Below are positions 1-10,962 of a stretch of DNA of 64,000 nucleotides, piece after piece. The notes beneath the pieces were generated by a model that saw only the letters and a list, made by a program, of their open reading frames with translations, did not search any database and was not told the origin of the DNA. The position numbers and the translations under genes are program-made. This DNA is from Arthonia radiata. Its lineage: Eukaryota; Ascomycota; Arthoniomycetes; Arthoniales; Arthoniaceae. The stretch lies in assembly GCA_002989075.1 (NCBI GenBank), contig PSQN01000017.1:1550001-1614000 (forward strand). Direction: 5' to 3'. Each line of letters opens with the position of its first letter. The stretch's first letter is position 1.

Positions 1-291
1 AAAGATAGGCGGAGATGCATGATTAGCATCAGCGGCATTAGACTTCATGGCGATTTCCTCTGTATCCCCAGGGTTGGTACATGCTTCAAAAATAGACTGC
101 CGACATGCTATGCAAACGATCAGAGTATGCCGCATCAGAATCGTAATCGTACAGGCCGTTTGCCCTTTGCCCATCTGTTTGTACATGCCAAAAAACATTA
201 CCGTGCCGGTGATATGATCCTCCTTAAATGCATCGAATTAGACAACAAGCCTCCCACCGTGGGTATCATGGAATGAACAAAACATTAACTT
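1..291. other. Left-edge stretch without a recognised gene
   Basis: An 85-codon frame on the + strand (19-276) opens with ATG, but it resembles no family I know and has no splice partner in view. It lies just beyond the stop codon of the receptor gene, so it is probably 3' flanking DNA. It could instead be part of a gene cut off by the window edge. Confidence 0.4.
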
Positions 292-1697
292 TTAGTCGAA
301 TGCGCTGTGCGCAGGCTCCATTCGCCAGTACTTGCGTGGCGCTCGGCCAGGCCTGGGCTCCTCTTCTATCCGGACCATCGTACGTCGCTGAACAGGCTCG
401 GTAATGTCCTCACTAGGCAACGGCGACTCTGCAGGCGGAAGCGGCCACGCACCTTGACTGGGAACGTTGAGGGAGCTGTCCATGGTGTCTGCGCGAGAAT
501 TGAGTCCACCAGGATTTGTGATCAATTCGACCTCGTCGGACTGATGCCGTACTTTTGCGGGTGACCTGCCAGGCAAGTCCCAAGTCATACCGGACAGAGT
601 CTTGCTTTCTCGGTCTTGACCAGCCGTCGACGAGAAAGGAAACGGGCTAGTGCCACCACCTCCTGTACTGCCATAGCGAAAACCTTGGAATGTATTCCCG
701 TGTCCGCCTGAGGCTGTAGGGTGCGTACTTCCTTCTCCGCCGGGCCCATGTTTCAGTAACACGCGACGGGTGAACGTGTATAACACGGCGTCAAGCCAGC
801 CGCACGACGCCAGTAGAGCCCCTGCTCCGAAGAAGTACTGATCTGAAGGAGTACGGTCGCTGGCCGTTAACATGCGACCAACGGCCAGCGGAAGTGTCGC
901 AATAACAAAGATCAGAGGATAGAGTATCATGTATCGTGTCGCACGGCCAATGGATTTGGCTGAAGCCAAGTCGGGTCTGATCTTCCGGAGCTTTCTCATT
1001 TTGCGATCAAGGTAGATGAAGATCAGAGCATAGATGACGATCGTCCCGAATTCATTGATAAAAGTCCAAAGGTAATGGAGGGTCAGCCGCTCAGTCTCAT
1101 GTCTTGGTGAAATCCAGCACTGCTCAAGGTTAGTGATGGCTAACGTGATCGCGCATAGAATATCCCACTCACCCAGTTGCCAGCGCGGACGAAAAAGCTG
1201 TTGCCATATCTGAGAGGCCCACTCATCGTCAGGACAACCGCAACGATCCAGATGAATATTGTTATGGCTGCAAATGCCCACTGCGACAAGGATTTGCCCT
1301 GTACGATCGTCCATGCCGTGTGTAACGCAATGAAGAGAACGAAGAACCCGCTGGATAAGTCGCCAAGGTTCAATAGCGCGCCTTGCACATGGCACCATCC
1401 TGACGGTGCCAATATCATGCCCTCAATAGTCCAATGGAAACTCGCTAGGAACGATGTCGCTTGAAACAAATCCGCTAATAGAAGGTTGAAGCAAAGAATG
1501 ATCGGCTGATTTTGGGCGATCTGTGGATGCATACACAGTCGAATGGCGATGAAGAGGATGACTGGAAGTAGAGTCGTGACCGATAACATCCCCAGCGCGC
1601 CGATGACAATGAGGCCTGCCTTGTGGCTGCTGTCGAGCTCAAATGCACTGTACGGCTCGACGAAGTAGCCGTTAGTGACATTGCGATCAGGATTCAT
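292..1697 (-). CDS. Seven-transmembrane receptor, Git3/cAMP-receptor-like GPCR
   Basis: Fungal G-protein-coupled receptor of the Git3/cAMP-receptor-like group, a plasma-membrane sensor probably for a nutrient. Exons 1173-1697 and 292-1119 flank a 53-nt intron (GTGAGT...CAG). Splicing joins ...AGNW to CWISPRHE and gives 450 aa. The start is the first in-frame ATG at 1697; the frame upstream of it has only a TTG. Seven hydrophobic segments are visible: about 27-54, 62-90, 100-125 and 132-153 in exon 1, then TM5 (LHYLWTFINEFGTIVIYAL), TM6 (YPLIFVIATLPLAVGRM) and TM7 in exon 2. A long, polar cytoplasmic tail of about 150 residues rich in Ser, Gly and Pro follows TM7. An N-glycosylation sequon (NVT) sits at the extracellular N-terminus. 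The ligand cannot be inferred. The acceptor is a tandem GAGCAG, so one extra Gln is possible. Confidence 0.8.
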
Positions 1698-3758
1698 GAT
1701 TGCAGCCTCCGAGTCTGCCTCAAGCAGAACACCTGACAACAATAAAGATGGGTTGATCCAGCCTACTTAATAAGCTTCGTACCGTAGATTCGGACGGCAA
1801 GGAGGTTCATTGGGGAATGGTCAATTCTTTCATATGCAAACCAGGCGGTTGGTAGGACGCGAAGGGCTGGGTAGTCAGCACGAGCTGGACGCGGGTGCAT
1901 GCATACTCGGCGTCTGTTTCACTCCAGCATCTTTTTACAGGCATCGCACAGGATTCTCATCCTTCTTCTAAGCCGGCTCATCAAATGTTTGCCCCCACAA
2001 CGCCCCACAACTAGCGTCAATATGGGGCTCACGCAAGGCGACGCAATGCTGAGGCGTTTCACCCTCAAGGGAAAGGTCTCCATAAGTGCGGCGTCGGCCA
2101 AATTGTTTGAGCGATCCTTGCGTAGAGAGGTCGGGAGCAACTGCCGGCTTTGCACGGACTCAGGTTCGCGCATGAGACCCCTGCTCTAGTGGGGGCTCCT
2201 TGGACGCGTACTTGCCGGCCCTACGAGTCCCCATCCTAGTCAGGGGACCTAATGCAAGTTCAAAAGGAGCTGCTGCGTGCGGACGCCAGAAAAGGCTACG
2301 CATAGCAACGTCTGCAACCGCTTTGGTCACTTCGTGCGAATCTTGAGCAGCATAATCATCAATGTGCAACGTAGATCATGCGCTTGTGGTGGGCCTCATC
2401 TGCGTGTACGAGTCTCGAGAGAACCGTCTCGGAGTTTTGACCAATGCGATCAGGATTGAGTCGCGCAAATGATGGAGATATCACAGACGGGCATGCGACA
2501 GCTCTATGGGGCTGCCGACAGAGAACATGATAGGCTGTGAGCCGTACGTTTTTGCCCCTGATGGAGCGGAAGTTGCTAACCTCGGGTAAGGAGAGCACAC
2601 CCCAAAGAACGCTACTACTTTTCCGGTCCAGTATTTGCGCGGTCATGCGTCTTCGCTCCCCTATCACCTTCCGCTTGCAGGCGTGCCTGTAGGTACGAGG
2701 CATGCCGCAGAAAATAAGCAGTTGGGCCACCGCCGATCCGAGCGATCTCAGCGATGAGCGTTTGGTGATGCGATAACGCTTCGTGCGCGCTCCGTCACTC
2801 ATCATCTACAAAACGTTTCGCTGTGATGCTTTTGCATTCTTGCCTCGTTCCAGTGCCGTAGATCTTATTCAACGGTCGCTTGCGCCATTAATGTGGGGAG
2901 CAGCGCGCTGATTCAAGATGCAGATCTAAAATCGATCTATCTACTCGGTACCGCATGAAACTGGTTTGGTCCAGTGGTCCGTGGTTCCATCATGATTTAG
3001 AGAAGCTTCGCCTCAAGCGGACTACCTGGAACGCTAGTCGCGGCTTTCAGGTCGGAGATGCTCACGTTTGTGAAGGAATCACGCGTGCTCAAGTGCCGCT
3101 TCAGCGCGGCAAATCCAAAGCAGGGACCTGAACATTTCGTGGAGTTTCTGAGCATCATCCTTCTTGAATCCTGCAGCTTTGCAGATTCGCAAGATCATCG
3201 ATCGGCTCCGTGCTGACTCGTTGACACGCGCAAAAGGCATCTGCGACACCAGCGCTTGAGATTTCAGCGTTCTCGGCGTGTCCATGGAGATTCTACCTGG
3301 TCAAAAACACGTGCGACGTCGTGTAGTTCGAGCGCAAATGCATGGTTTCTGACTGGCCAAATTGGATGTTATGAGGGCTCGTGAGCGTGCCGTAGTGTGT
3401 CGCGCCCCATCATGAGGGAGTTCATTCATCACTCGCAAACCGCGACAACGTTGCGAATAGGCCCCGGAAGGGCCCCGAAAGGATTTGTGAGACTGCAGGA
3501 TCGAACACACAGAAACAGCTGCACCTTTTCCGTGGCACAACGTGATCAACACAACGTACGTGCACTGGTGCCAGACTTGCGCTGACAGGCCTCTGAGCAC
3601 CCTTCGAGCTGTCATGTTGGACGCCACAAGCCGCGCACCGACTGTCAGGGGGACCCGAGTGGCCTTGGCGTTGCTAAACGCACGCACACAGGCAGCAATC
3701 TGGCTCTTCAAGATGGATCGTCCACAAACGGGCGTGAGATCCCTCATGCTGAAACGCC
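1698..3758. other. About 2 kb without a recognisable gene
   Basis: Only short frames occur here, the longest being 148 codons on the minus strand (2359-2805) and 163 codons on the minus strand (3301-3792). None shows a domain, signal peptide or convincing splice extension. The stretch should hold the receptor promoter and the 5' region of the downstream Zn2Cys6 gene. I see no repeats. Confidence 0.5.
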
Positions 3759-5043
3759 ATGATATCACACGTGGCCACAACCTCGAGACCACGCAGGCTT
3801 CGCGATCATCGAAAAAGCCGTGGGGGCTGCGTACGCTGTAGATCCAAAAAGATCAAGTGCTCAGAGACCAAGCCAGCTTGCACGCACTGTGTCAAAGGCC
3901 GGGTCCCTTGCAGGTATCCACTGGATCCTGAATCCGTACTCGCCCCGGCGGCAGCACCGCAGCCGAACCGGACGCTCAGAACCACGCCATTCACCTTCTC
4001 GCACGATGACTTGAGGGCTTTCGACCGCTTCTTGACTGTCGCTTATCCGCCGCTGCCATTGGGCACTGCGCGGGCGTGGAAGAATGATATTCCAGCCATG
4101 TCCCACGAGGTAGATACGCGCCAGCCATGACTCCATGAAGCTACTGTGACTGATTCCGGTATCAGTTCTCTTTCTGTATGCATGGCTTGCTTGCTCTCGG
4201 ACTGTCTCATGTCTCATTCGGCGAAGCGCTCGATGAGAGGAGGAAGATTGAAGCTAAGCATCGCGCGTTCGCTATGCGAGGCGTTAACAACATCATCGCC
4301 AAAGGAAACTGGAATGCGACGGAGAACGACGCTCTCTTAGCTACGCTCTACGCGATGATGTTTGCATGCTCGTATGCAGGTGATAGTATCTATGACTTCT
4401 TTTCGCTTGTGAGGGCCGTCGGCCTGACCACCGAGCGGCTCAAGCACTCCCCCAACAGCTCCGTACTAGTCCCCGGCGCCGGTGAAGCGAGCGATTTCGT
4501 GGTCGGAGTCAAGTCGAGGTTGCAGCTTGACAACATTGACCAGCAACCACTCGCAGAAGCTTTGGCCTCCTTGGCGAAGTTGGGCTCCCTGCCGATGGAT
4601 GACCAGGAGACGCAGCTCCATGGCATGCTCGTACATACACTGCAATTATTGAAGTCGGGAGATACAAATGGTGAGTTCTGAGGGCATCTGCGTTGAGTGT
4701 TGTATCTGACGCGTCTGAAGGATACTTTGTGATATCACAAGCCATTGCCTTCGTGGCTAATCGTCCGCCAGGCCGATTTGAATCCTTGGTCTGCCCTACA
4801 AACAGCACTGCGGTGGTACTTCTCGCGCATACGATTGCTGTAGAAGCATTGACCGCACCGCTGATCATGCACGGATCAGATGCACACGCTGGCAAAGTTA
4901 ATGCACGTGCATGCGGTACGTGCGTGACTCGTCTATATCAGCACTGCCCTGTCGAGCTGAAGTGTTTTATCGAGTGGCCGTTACGATTCTGCGTTGTGCA
5001 GGAGCACCGCTTCAGATACGGCCTCAAGGTGAAGCCGATATGA
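3759..5043 (+). CDS. Zn2Cys6 (Gal4-type) transcription factor
   Basis: DNA-binding transcription regulator of the fungal binuclear zinc cluster family, acting in the nucleus; its target is unknown. Exons are 3759-4109, 4166-4670 and 4721-5043, with introns of 56 nt (GTAGAT...CAG) and 50 nt (GTGAGT...AAG), giving 392 aa. The six cysteines are C24, C27, C34, C41, C44 and C51 (C-x2-C-x6-C-x6-C-x2-C-x6-C), preceded by a basic stretch. Splicing gives SHE-FSFCMHGLLALGLSHVSF, which resembles the start of the helical middle region of Upc2-like regulators, and the last exon contains a FIEWPLRF stretch like the C-terminal helices of that group. The Upc2-like placement is my inference from pattern, not a search. 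The second intron ends in AAG, which is less usual. Confidence 0.78.
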
Positions 5044-5231
5044 GCCTTTTGTTTACGACGTTGTCAACCATAGCTGCAATAGCAGTATGAAACACCTCTA
5101 AGCGGCGTTGACCGTCGTCAAGCAGGCTCAGCTTGATCATTTCGGCAGGACAGTCTGAGGCAAGACTTCACTATCATGTATGAAATTCGAATGGAAGGTT
5201 CGGTCGCGAGACGCTAACAAAGTGAAGGCGG

Positions 5232-6770
5232 CTAACATAGGTTCGTCCCCCTGAATCGCTCTTGAAGAGCCCGCACCGCGTCGGATGGCAAGTGGCTCTC
5301 TAACTGGACGACGGACACAAAACCAGCCTGCTCAGCTGCTCTCACATTTTTGGGGACCTGGAGTCTTTTCGCGATCTGTTTGGGGTGAGCGACATGTCGA
5401 AGGCCTCGAAGGATCGTAGTTGTGCCTAATTCAGGCAAGCCTTCTTTGCCGTCGACGAAGCCTTTGAATATGTCGTTGAGGCATCTGTTGTATTCAGAAG
5501 TGCTGCAAGCCAGTAGCTGGAGGGTCTCGAGGCCTTTCGGCAGCACGCTAAGTAATGTTGGAACATGAGTGGGATAATTCTCGGTTGGTCGCTGTTGTCT
5601 GGCTCGCGAAAGATAGTCTTCATAAGGAGGTCCCAGGAACAGTCGACAATCTATTTCAAGGTGTTTCAGCCGTCGAAAGCCTTGTAAAGTCAGGACCGGC
5701 GAGATACTGCCGAAGCAGTTGAGGACCGTGAGAGATAGTGATTGAAGAGTGTCACCGACCGCAGCCATCAGTGACGCTGCAAAATCGCCAGCTTCCCAGT
5801 CGTGGCCGACACCGTGCCACTTTGTCTCATAGGAAAAGTTGAGAGATTGTAGATTGGCCATCTTCCTGAAAAATTCGCCACACTCAGGCGCTCCCATGCA
5901 GCAGGCAAGCAAATCCATGTGCTTAATGTTCGCCCCGAGATTTTCGTACCTGGCGTTGAAATCCCTTTCCGAAGTTCCCCAAGGCATGGCCCTCCCACTA
6001 ATGTAGTGTAGATCGTGCAAAGAGGTGAGGCCGAGAATTGGGTTAATAGCATCCAATTGGGTCTGATTATCGTAGCCAGCACATACTGACGGTCCTAGAG
6101 TCTTGAGCTGACCTAACCCAGCCCGTGATGGGTCAACGCCGTTAGCCCTCCTAACGATGTTGTCCAGTACAGGCCAAAGTTGCGTATGGCGTTGCGGATC
6201 ATCGTCGACAGAAGCCCACCCTCCTGGAAGCTTGAGACACCTTAAATTGACCAGTAAGGTCAAAAGGAAGACGGTAGCACGACTTCCCGAGTGGCGGCCT
6301 TCCGCATAATCCTGGTCTCTGAAAATATGGCGATGCCATTCTTCAGTATCTTGACCAGTCTCTAGCGTGTACGATGAGTGCTCAAGCAGGTGGCGAATGC
6401 TTCCAGAGCCTTCGACGGCCTGCTGGATCCGAGCGAGCCATGGGCGATTGAGGGGATCGTCGCCTAAGGTATTGAGACCTCGAAAATCGGCGTCAATGAT
6501 ATAGTCGGCAATCAAAGGCTCTTGACCAATCTCATGTAGCAGCTGAAGCGCCGAAACTATGGGCATTTGACCCTCACTTTCGGGCCGCGTGGGAAGCCTT
6601 GCGTACTTGAAGTAAGAATACGTTCGCCTCAGATGATTATGCTGCTGTAAGTGTGGTTTGCCGGCCTCATACAAAGCGCGACAGCTCAGCATCCAGCTCT
6701 CGTAGCCATCTGGTCGAGTCAGACTGGAGATGTTTTGCAGCAGCTCTGAGGGAAGGAGTAATAGTGCCAT
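5232..6770 (-). CDS. F-box-like protein
   Basis: A 512-aa single-exon protein. The first 45 residues (LLPSELLQNISSLTRPDGY...LSCRALYEAGKP) fit a degenerate fungal F-box, the segment that binds Skp1 in SCF ubiquitin ligases. The rest has no sharp motif but is rich in Leu/His-containing stretches such as LGLTSLHDLHYISG and LQSLSLTVLNCFGS, spaced like irregular leucine-rich repeats. Fungal F-box proteins of this size often carry such a C-terminal substrate-binding half. A role as a ubiquitin-ligase substrate adaptor is therefore inferred from layout. The start is the ATG at 6770, and no upstream in-frame ATG is nearby. Targets cannot be predicted. Confidence 0.65.
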   Translation of the reverse strand: MALLLLPSELLQNISSLTRPDGYESWMLSCRALYEAGKPHLQQHNHLRRTYSYFKYARLPTRPESEGQMPIVSALQLLHEIGQEPLIADYIIDADFRGLNTLGDDPLNRPWLARIQQAVEGSGSIRHLLEHSSYTLETGQDTEEWHRHIFRDQDYAEGRHSGSRATVFLLTLLVNLRCLKLPGGWASVDDDPQRHTQLWPVLDNIVRRANGVDPSRAGLGQLKTLGPSVCAGYDNQTQLDAINPILGLTSLHDLHYISGRAMPWGTSERDFNARYENLGANIKHMDLLACCMGAPECGEFFRKMANLQSLNFSYETKWHGVGHDWEAGDFAASLMAAVGDTLQSLSLTVLNCFGSISPVLTLQGFRRLKHLEIDCRLFLGPPYEDYLSRARQQRPTENYPTHVPTLLSVLPKGLETLQLLACSTSEYNRCLNDIFKGFVDGKEGLPELGTTTILRGLRHVAHPKQIAKRLQVPKNVRAAEQAGFVSVVQLESHLPSDAVRALQERFRGTNLC

Positions 6771-7112
6771 CGTGCAAGCAGCGAAATCTATGAATAGAGC
6801 AGTTCACCAGCTTTTGCGCAGACAACTGTTACCAAAGCACTGAACGGGCTTGCACTTATACAATTGTGCATGAGGAAATAAAGCGAGCAGGCAGCCAGAC
6901 GCTCTTTTGAGGCTCCAGCGGCACAGTTAGCGTATCAGCCCCAAACGCGGAGCCCAATGAGATCGGCATTGAGACCTGCGCACCGACTTCAGTCTGGATA
7001 TCACGGTCCTGCTTGGATTTGAAAGGGTATCATATGCTATGTTTACACGTCGAACGAGCCGCAGTATCATAACCAGCCCATCTGAAGTCTTGTTGATATC
7101 GCTCCGATACTG
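6771..7112. other. Intergenic stretch, nothing recognised
   Basis: About 340 bases between the 5' end of the F-box gene and the 3' end of DBR1. It holds the F-box gene promoter, and no coding frame or repeat is evident. Confidence 0.5.
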
Positions 7113-8609
7113 TCACGCCAAGGGACTTGGGATGTCAAGCATCTTGCAAAACCCCTCTGTATGAGCGCTGGGCTGCAGATCAGGCCTATCGTATGGGTTC
7201 TTGAACCTAACCTTTGGATCGTAGACAGGCGCTACGCGCTGAAAATCATGCGGTATCTCAAGCTTGCCCTTTGTCACGACCTTCTGTTCTACCCAGGCCT
7301 TTTCCTTTTCGATCAGCGGGCGATAGTAGTCACGGCCGCGGTCAAATGGAGCCTGTGACGCCCCAGGGTGGCGGATATCCATGTGCTTGACGTCACTGGC
7401 AAAGACACGCGTGATGGCAAGCCACTCGGGATCGTAGCTGAACGTCGACTTTTCCGAGTCAGTAGATCCAGTGGAACTCCGTGGTATCTCAAGAAGCTGA
7501 AGGAAGTCGCGCTTCGGTAGACATTTGTCGAGCGCTATGAATCGGGTGATCAAATTGGTGATACCAGTCTTTGATTTACCATTCGTCTGGGCTTCAGGAG
7601 AGTTAGCGTCGGCTTTTGGGGCAGTATCATCGCTCTCATCAAGGGTAATCTCGTCGGGGTTGCCTTTATTCCCGGTTGACACGCGTTCGTCATCTAAGGA
7701 GATTTCATCCGGATTGTTCGAGGTCGTATCATTAGTGGGTGCAAGGTCGTCCAGAGGAATCTCATCAGGATTTTGGGGATTCTCGTCGTTCGCCGTATCC
7801 TTGCCATTCATAAGGGCAAATTTTGGTTCGTGAAAGGTCTGTTCATCGTAAGTGCGCACTTCCGCTTCTTGGTCGTGGTAAACCATGGCTGAGTACTTCA
7901 CGTGCAGATGAGCCGAGAACCAGTAATATGGTCGCAGGTGCTTCAAAACATATTTTCCCGCATTGGTGCCGAGTCTACCATCCTTGATATCCTGGCGAAA
8001 GAACTTCTTCGCTGAGAGCAGCCACTTGAGGTCGCCGGCGTGCTCCACACCTTTGGGCCAGTCATGACTGAGACCGACGTCAACCTGAGAGCGTAACTGT
8101 AGTAGCTTACGAATGTCAATCTCGCGTGTATGATAGAGTTGCTTGTGTTCGTCACGGTTGAGTGTATTGATGTGATAGTGTGGCTTGCGATAGTCATAGC
8201 CTTTCCAGATGCCTGACATGCCAGCAAAGCGAACACCGCCTACATTTACAACATTGGCAGCACCCATGTAATAAATGTTTGGAGCGACCCAACCACCATA
8301 GTAAAGCTCTTGTAGGTGATTACTGGCTTCGTGGTTCCCTCCAATGAAGATGGTCAAGTAGGGCGCCACACGCTTGCCTGAGTAATACTCATGGAAATCA
8401 CGAATATCCTTGTACTTGTGGGGAACGGCCATCCAGTTCATGTCATGGTTATTGCGGCATGCTTGAAAATCGCCGCCAATGATGAGCAGGTCCACGCCGT
8501 CCCAGGCTTTGGCCTGGCAGCTCTTTTGGACGGACGTGTAGATCGCGTGAAGCTCGCCATGGCCACAGCCTTCTACAGCCACGCGCAATGGCCGCAAAGG
8601 AGATGCCAT
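7113..8609 (-). CDS. DBR1: RNA lariat debranching enzyme Dbr1
   Basis: Hydrolyses the 2'-5' phosphodiester bond of intron lariats after splicing, in the nucleus. Single exon, 498 aa. The metallophosphoesterase core is clear: VEGCGHGEL (12-20), GGDFQACRN, IGGNHE, GLSHDWP and WFSAHLHVKYSA. Dbr1 replaces the usual first metal-ligand Asp with Cys, and C15 fits that. I start at the ATG at 8609, because the 13 codons upstream are open but contain no ATG. A low-complexity acidic linker of about 100 residues separates the core from the conserved C-terminal DBR1 domain. It carries three copies of NPDEIxLD(D/E) at about 280, 299 and 317. The gene is divergent from uL23m, with 282 bp between the two ATGs. 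Confidence 0.93.
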   Translation of the reverse strand: MASPLRPLRVAVEGCGHGELHAIYTSVQKSCQAKAWDGVDLLIIGGDFQACRNNHDMNWMAVPHKYKDIRDFHEYYSGKRVAPYLTIFIGGNHEASNHLQELYYGGWVAPNIYYMGAANVVNVGGVRFAGMSGIWKGYDYRKPHYHINTLNRDEHKQLYHTREIDIRKLLQLRSQVDVGLSHDWPKGVEHAGDLKWLLSAKKFFRQDIKDGRLGTNAGKYVLKHLRPYYWFSAHLHVKYSAMVYHDQEAEVRTYDEQTFHEPKFALMNGKDTANDENPQNPDEIPLDDLAPTNDTTSNNPDEISLDDERVSTGNKGNPDEITLDESDDTAPKADANSPEAQTNGKSKTGITNLITRFIALDKCLPKRDFLQLLEIPRSSTGSTDSEKSTFSYDPEWLAITRVFASDVKHMDIRHPGASQAPFDRGRDYYRPLIEKEKAWVEQKVVTKGKLEIPHDFQRVAPVYDPKVRFKNPYDRPDLQPSAHTEGFCKMLDIPSPLA

Positions 8610-8891
8610 GAGCAATGGGCTTTTTGATGTGTCATATGTCTGATGCAACAGAAGTCAACAAACGTTCGTAAAGTAAGAAGGAATTCGGTATTTGTTTATA
8701 TGCCAAGACCTCAAACTCGGACCCACTGGCGGCTCGTGCTTTCAATGTCGATACAAGTCCGTCTTCTTTCATCTCGAAAAACCCAACTGATCAATTCTAT
8801 AGAAGCCAATGGCACCTTCACCGAGGGCTTCGTGAAAGCTGACATAGCCCAATTACCTGCCAAAAGTCACTGAGAGTTGTCAAACGGCAAC

Positions 8892-9715
8892 ATGAGCACC
8901 TTCCGTCCCAAAAGCTTCAACACCTACGTCGCCCGCCAAATACCCAGATCAGTTTCAGCACTTCTCAATCAATCGAAGCCTCCTAAATGGGCCATCAGTC
9001 TCGCAGCGCGCAAAGCGCAACAATTCGATCGATGGCGAGTGGAGGGTACGCCCTTCCTCGTCGGCCAGAAGAGAGTTCATCTGTATGCGACCAGACCCGT
9101 CCACTTGTCCAAGGCGCATGCGTCTTTCAAGCTTAGCGGTGGAGCATACATCTAACGCACTGTAGTCCTAAATTCAACGTCACGTTCCTCCATACCCCAA
9201 ACCTCTCAGCAAACTGGGCACAATTCGAAGTCCCTCTCCATTTCAACAAGCTCGATATGCGCGATTACCTCTTTCACGCCTATAATGTCACCACAAAAGC
9301 TATTCGCTCGTTCATCCCGCCCGTGCGAGTCGAAAGACGTTTACGCGCTCTCAAACCCGCACAACGAAGGAGGTTTCGACCGAAAGGTATCAAGAAGATG
9401 ACTGTCGAGCTGGAGAAGCCCTTCGTGTGGCCGCAAGGTCCGGATGCAGAGAAGCCGGAAGATTGGAGACCGTGGGATCGCGAGAGATACAGGGAAAGCA
9501 TGGGTCTACCGGCGACTGAGGAGCAGGAGAAGAAGGAGAAGAGGGCGAAGGCGATGCTGAGACAGAGGGTGCCGAGTCACGAGAGTACAGGGATGAATGA
9601 GAGGGATCAGATGAGGAAGATGGCGGAGGATTTGCTGTCGGGAAAGAAGATTTGGGGTCCAGTCGATCCGAATGCATTACCTGGTGAGAAGGGCGCGTCG
9701 TTGCCATGTCAATGA
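8892..9715 (+). CDS. Mitochondrial ribosomal protein uL23m
   Basis: Structural protein of the large mitochondrial ribosomal subunit near the exit tunnel (yeast Mrp20, family uL23). Exons 8892-9082 and 9166-9715 flank an 83-nt intron (GTATGC...TAG, branch CTAAC), giving 246 aa. Splicing restores VHLPKFNVTFLHTP, the start of the L23 fold. It continues through NKLDMRDYLFHAYNV and RSFIPPVRVERRL, then a basic, charged C-terminal extension usual in fungal homologues. The ATG at 8892 is chosen because the frame further upstream has only a TTG. The N-terminus (MSTFRPKSFNTYVARQIPRS) is basic and lacks acidic residues, in keeping with mitochondrial import. The 3' end converges on the next gene. Confidence 0.88.
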
Positions 9716-9837
9716 TGATGGGTGTGTCACGCATTGACGGGAGGAAGGGCGTGTAAGAGTACATCTGTGGAACTACCAATGAGATGGAAAACCAGGCTTG
9801 CGGTTGCGTATGCCCGCGGGAGCCAAAGACGATATGT

Positions 9838-10962
9838 TCATTGAGATTGCTGCCCATTTCCGCCACCTCCTCCACCATTCCCACGCACTCTGGACCAAGC
9901 GTCTCCTTGCGCTCCTTGCAATGGTCTCGTCGGTTGATTAGGCACACTCAAGGGCTGCGACCCATTGCCTCTTCGCATTCTATCCCAGACGTTCTCCTGC
10001 TGACCTCCTTGTGTCTGCGCTCTTTGCACAGGCTCTTCCCCCGCCGTCGGGCTTGCGTCATCAAAGTCGAAGCTCGAATCCGCTGACTGCACCGAGTCGC
10101 CCTGCGATTGCTGCATGCCCACTGGACTCGGCAGCTCCCCTCTGGCAGCAGCCGCCCTTCGCTGCGCCCACACGCCCTGCTCGCCCTGTGGCATTGCTGG
10201 CTGGCTCGGCTGCTGATCTGCCTCATCACTGCCATCGCCCAATTGCTCAGAACTGTATGCTGCAGTATCCGATGGTGTCTGCGCCCCTGTCGCGTTCAAA
10301 CCCACACTCAACCTCCTCTTCCTAATTTCTGCCGGATCCAAATCCTTCAACGTGTTCCAAAAGTCCTTCAGCCGATCGTCCACCCTCTGGCCCGCAATCG
10401 CAACATTAACGCCATAGATCGTCACAAGCAATTTCGCCATACCACCATACAACCCCATGTAAATGCCAAACCTCAGACTATGCCATGCACCGCGCGCCAT
10501 CTCGCCTCGTAACGTCAAAAATCTGTCAAACCTGTCTCGTCCAATCTTCTCCAGATCAGGCTTATACATGGGGAACCGCCATTCGTTCATCGTTCTGCTT
10601 GCGCGATAGCCACCCCATGCCATACCTATCGGCCAGCCATATGAAGCATATGATTGCATCTTAGCCATGTGAAAAGCTGCGGCCTCCCATTCGGGGAGCG
10701 TGAGAGGGCGCTGTAGGACTGCGGACATGGTTGCGGCGTCATGTTCGATTATGCGGCGGAGGGTGGGGTCGCGGTAGCCCAGTAAGGGGCCGACGATGGG
10801 TATGGGACGGGCGAGTTGTGTGAGGTCTACTGAGGCTGGGAGACCTGTTTGCGCGGGAGACTTAGAGGGAGAGGTGGTAGAGTAGGGATCGAGGTCATCT
10901 TGCACGTTGTCGGAGCTGGAGAAGGTGTCGGGGGCGGTAGGGGAGGCTTCGTCGAGGACCAT
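9838..10962 (-). CDS. Unrecognised protein with a conserved-looking central region
   Basis: I do not recognise the family. A 374-aa frame starts at the first ATG (10962), and the same frame stays open upstream to 11034 without an ATG, so a 5' exon is possible. An N-terminal Ser/Pro/Asp-rich stretch precedes an ordered-looking core of about 170 residues. This core contains ARPIPIVGPLLGYRDPTLRR, EWEAAAFHMAKMQSYASYGW and one moderately hydrophobic, glycine-rich segment (FGIYMGLYGGMAKLLVTIYG) that could be membrane-embedded. The C-terminal third is Gln/Gly/Ser-rich and probably disordered, ending in a Gly run. The gene converges on uL23m, with 122 bp between stop codons. A mitochondrial or other membrane role is only a guess from the glycine-rich hydrophobic segment. 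Confidence 0.6.
   Translation of the reverse strand: MVLDEASPTAPDTFSSSDNVQDDLDPYSTTSPSKSPAQTGLPASVDLTQLARPIPIVGPLLGYRDPTLRRIIEHDAATMSAVLQRPLTLPEWEAAAFHMAKMQSYASYGWPIGMAWGGYRASRTMNEWRFPMYKPDLEKIGRDRFDRFLTLRGEMARGAWHSLRFGIYMGLYGGMAKLLVTIYGVNVAIAGQRVDDRLKDFWNTLKDLDPAEIRKRRLSVGLNATGAQTPSDTAAYSSEQLGDGSDEADQQPSQPAMPQGEQGVWAQRRAAAARGELPSPVGMQQSQGDSVQSADSSFDFDDASPTAGEEPVQRAQTQGGQQENVWDRMRRGNGSQPLSVPNQPTRPLQGAQGDAWSRVRGNGGGGGGNGQQSQ

Noticed and set aside
2359-2805. 148-codon minus-strand ORF with ATG
   Set aside because: No family resemblance or promoter context. Kept as unexplained intergenic DNA.
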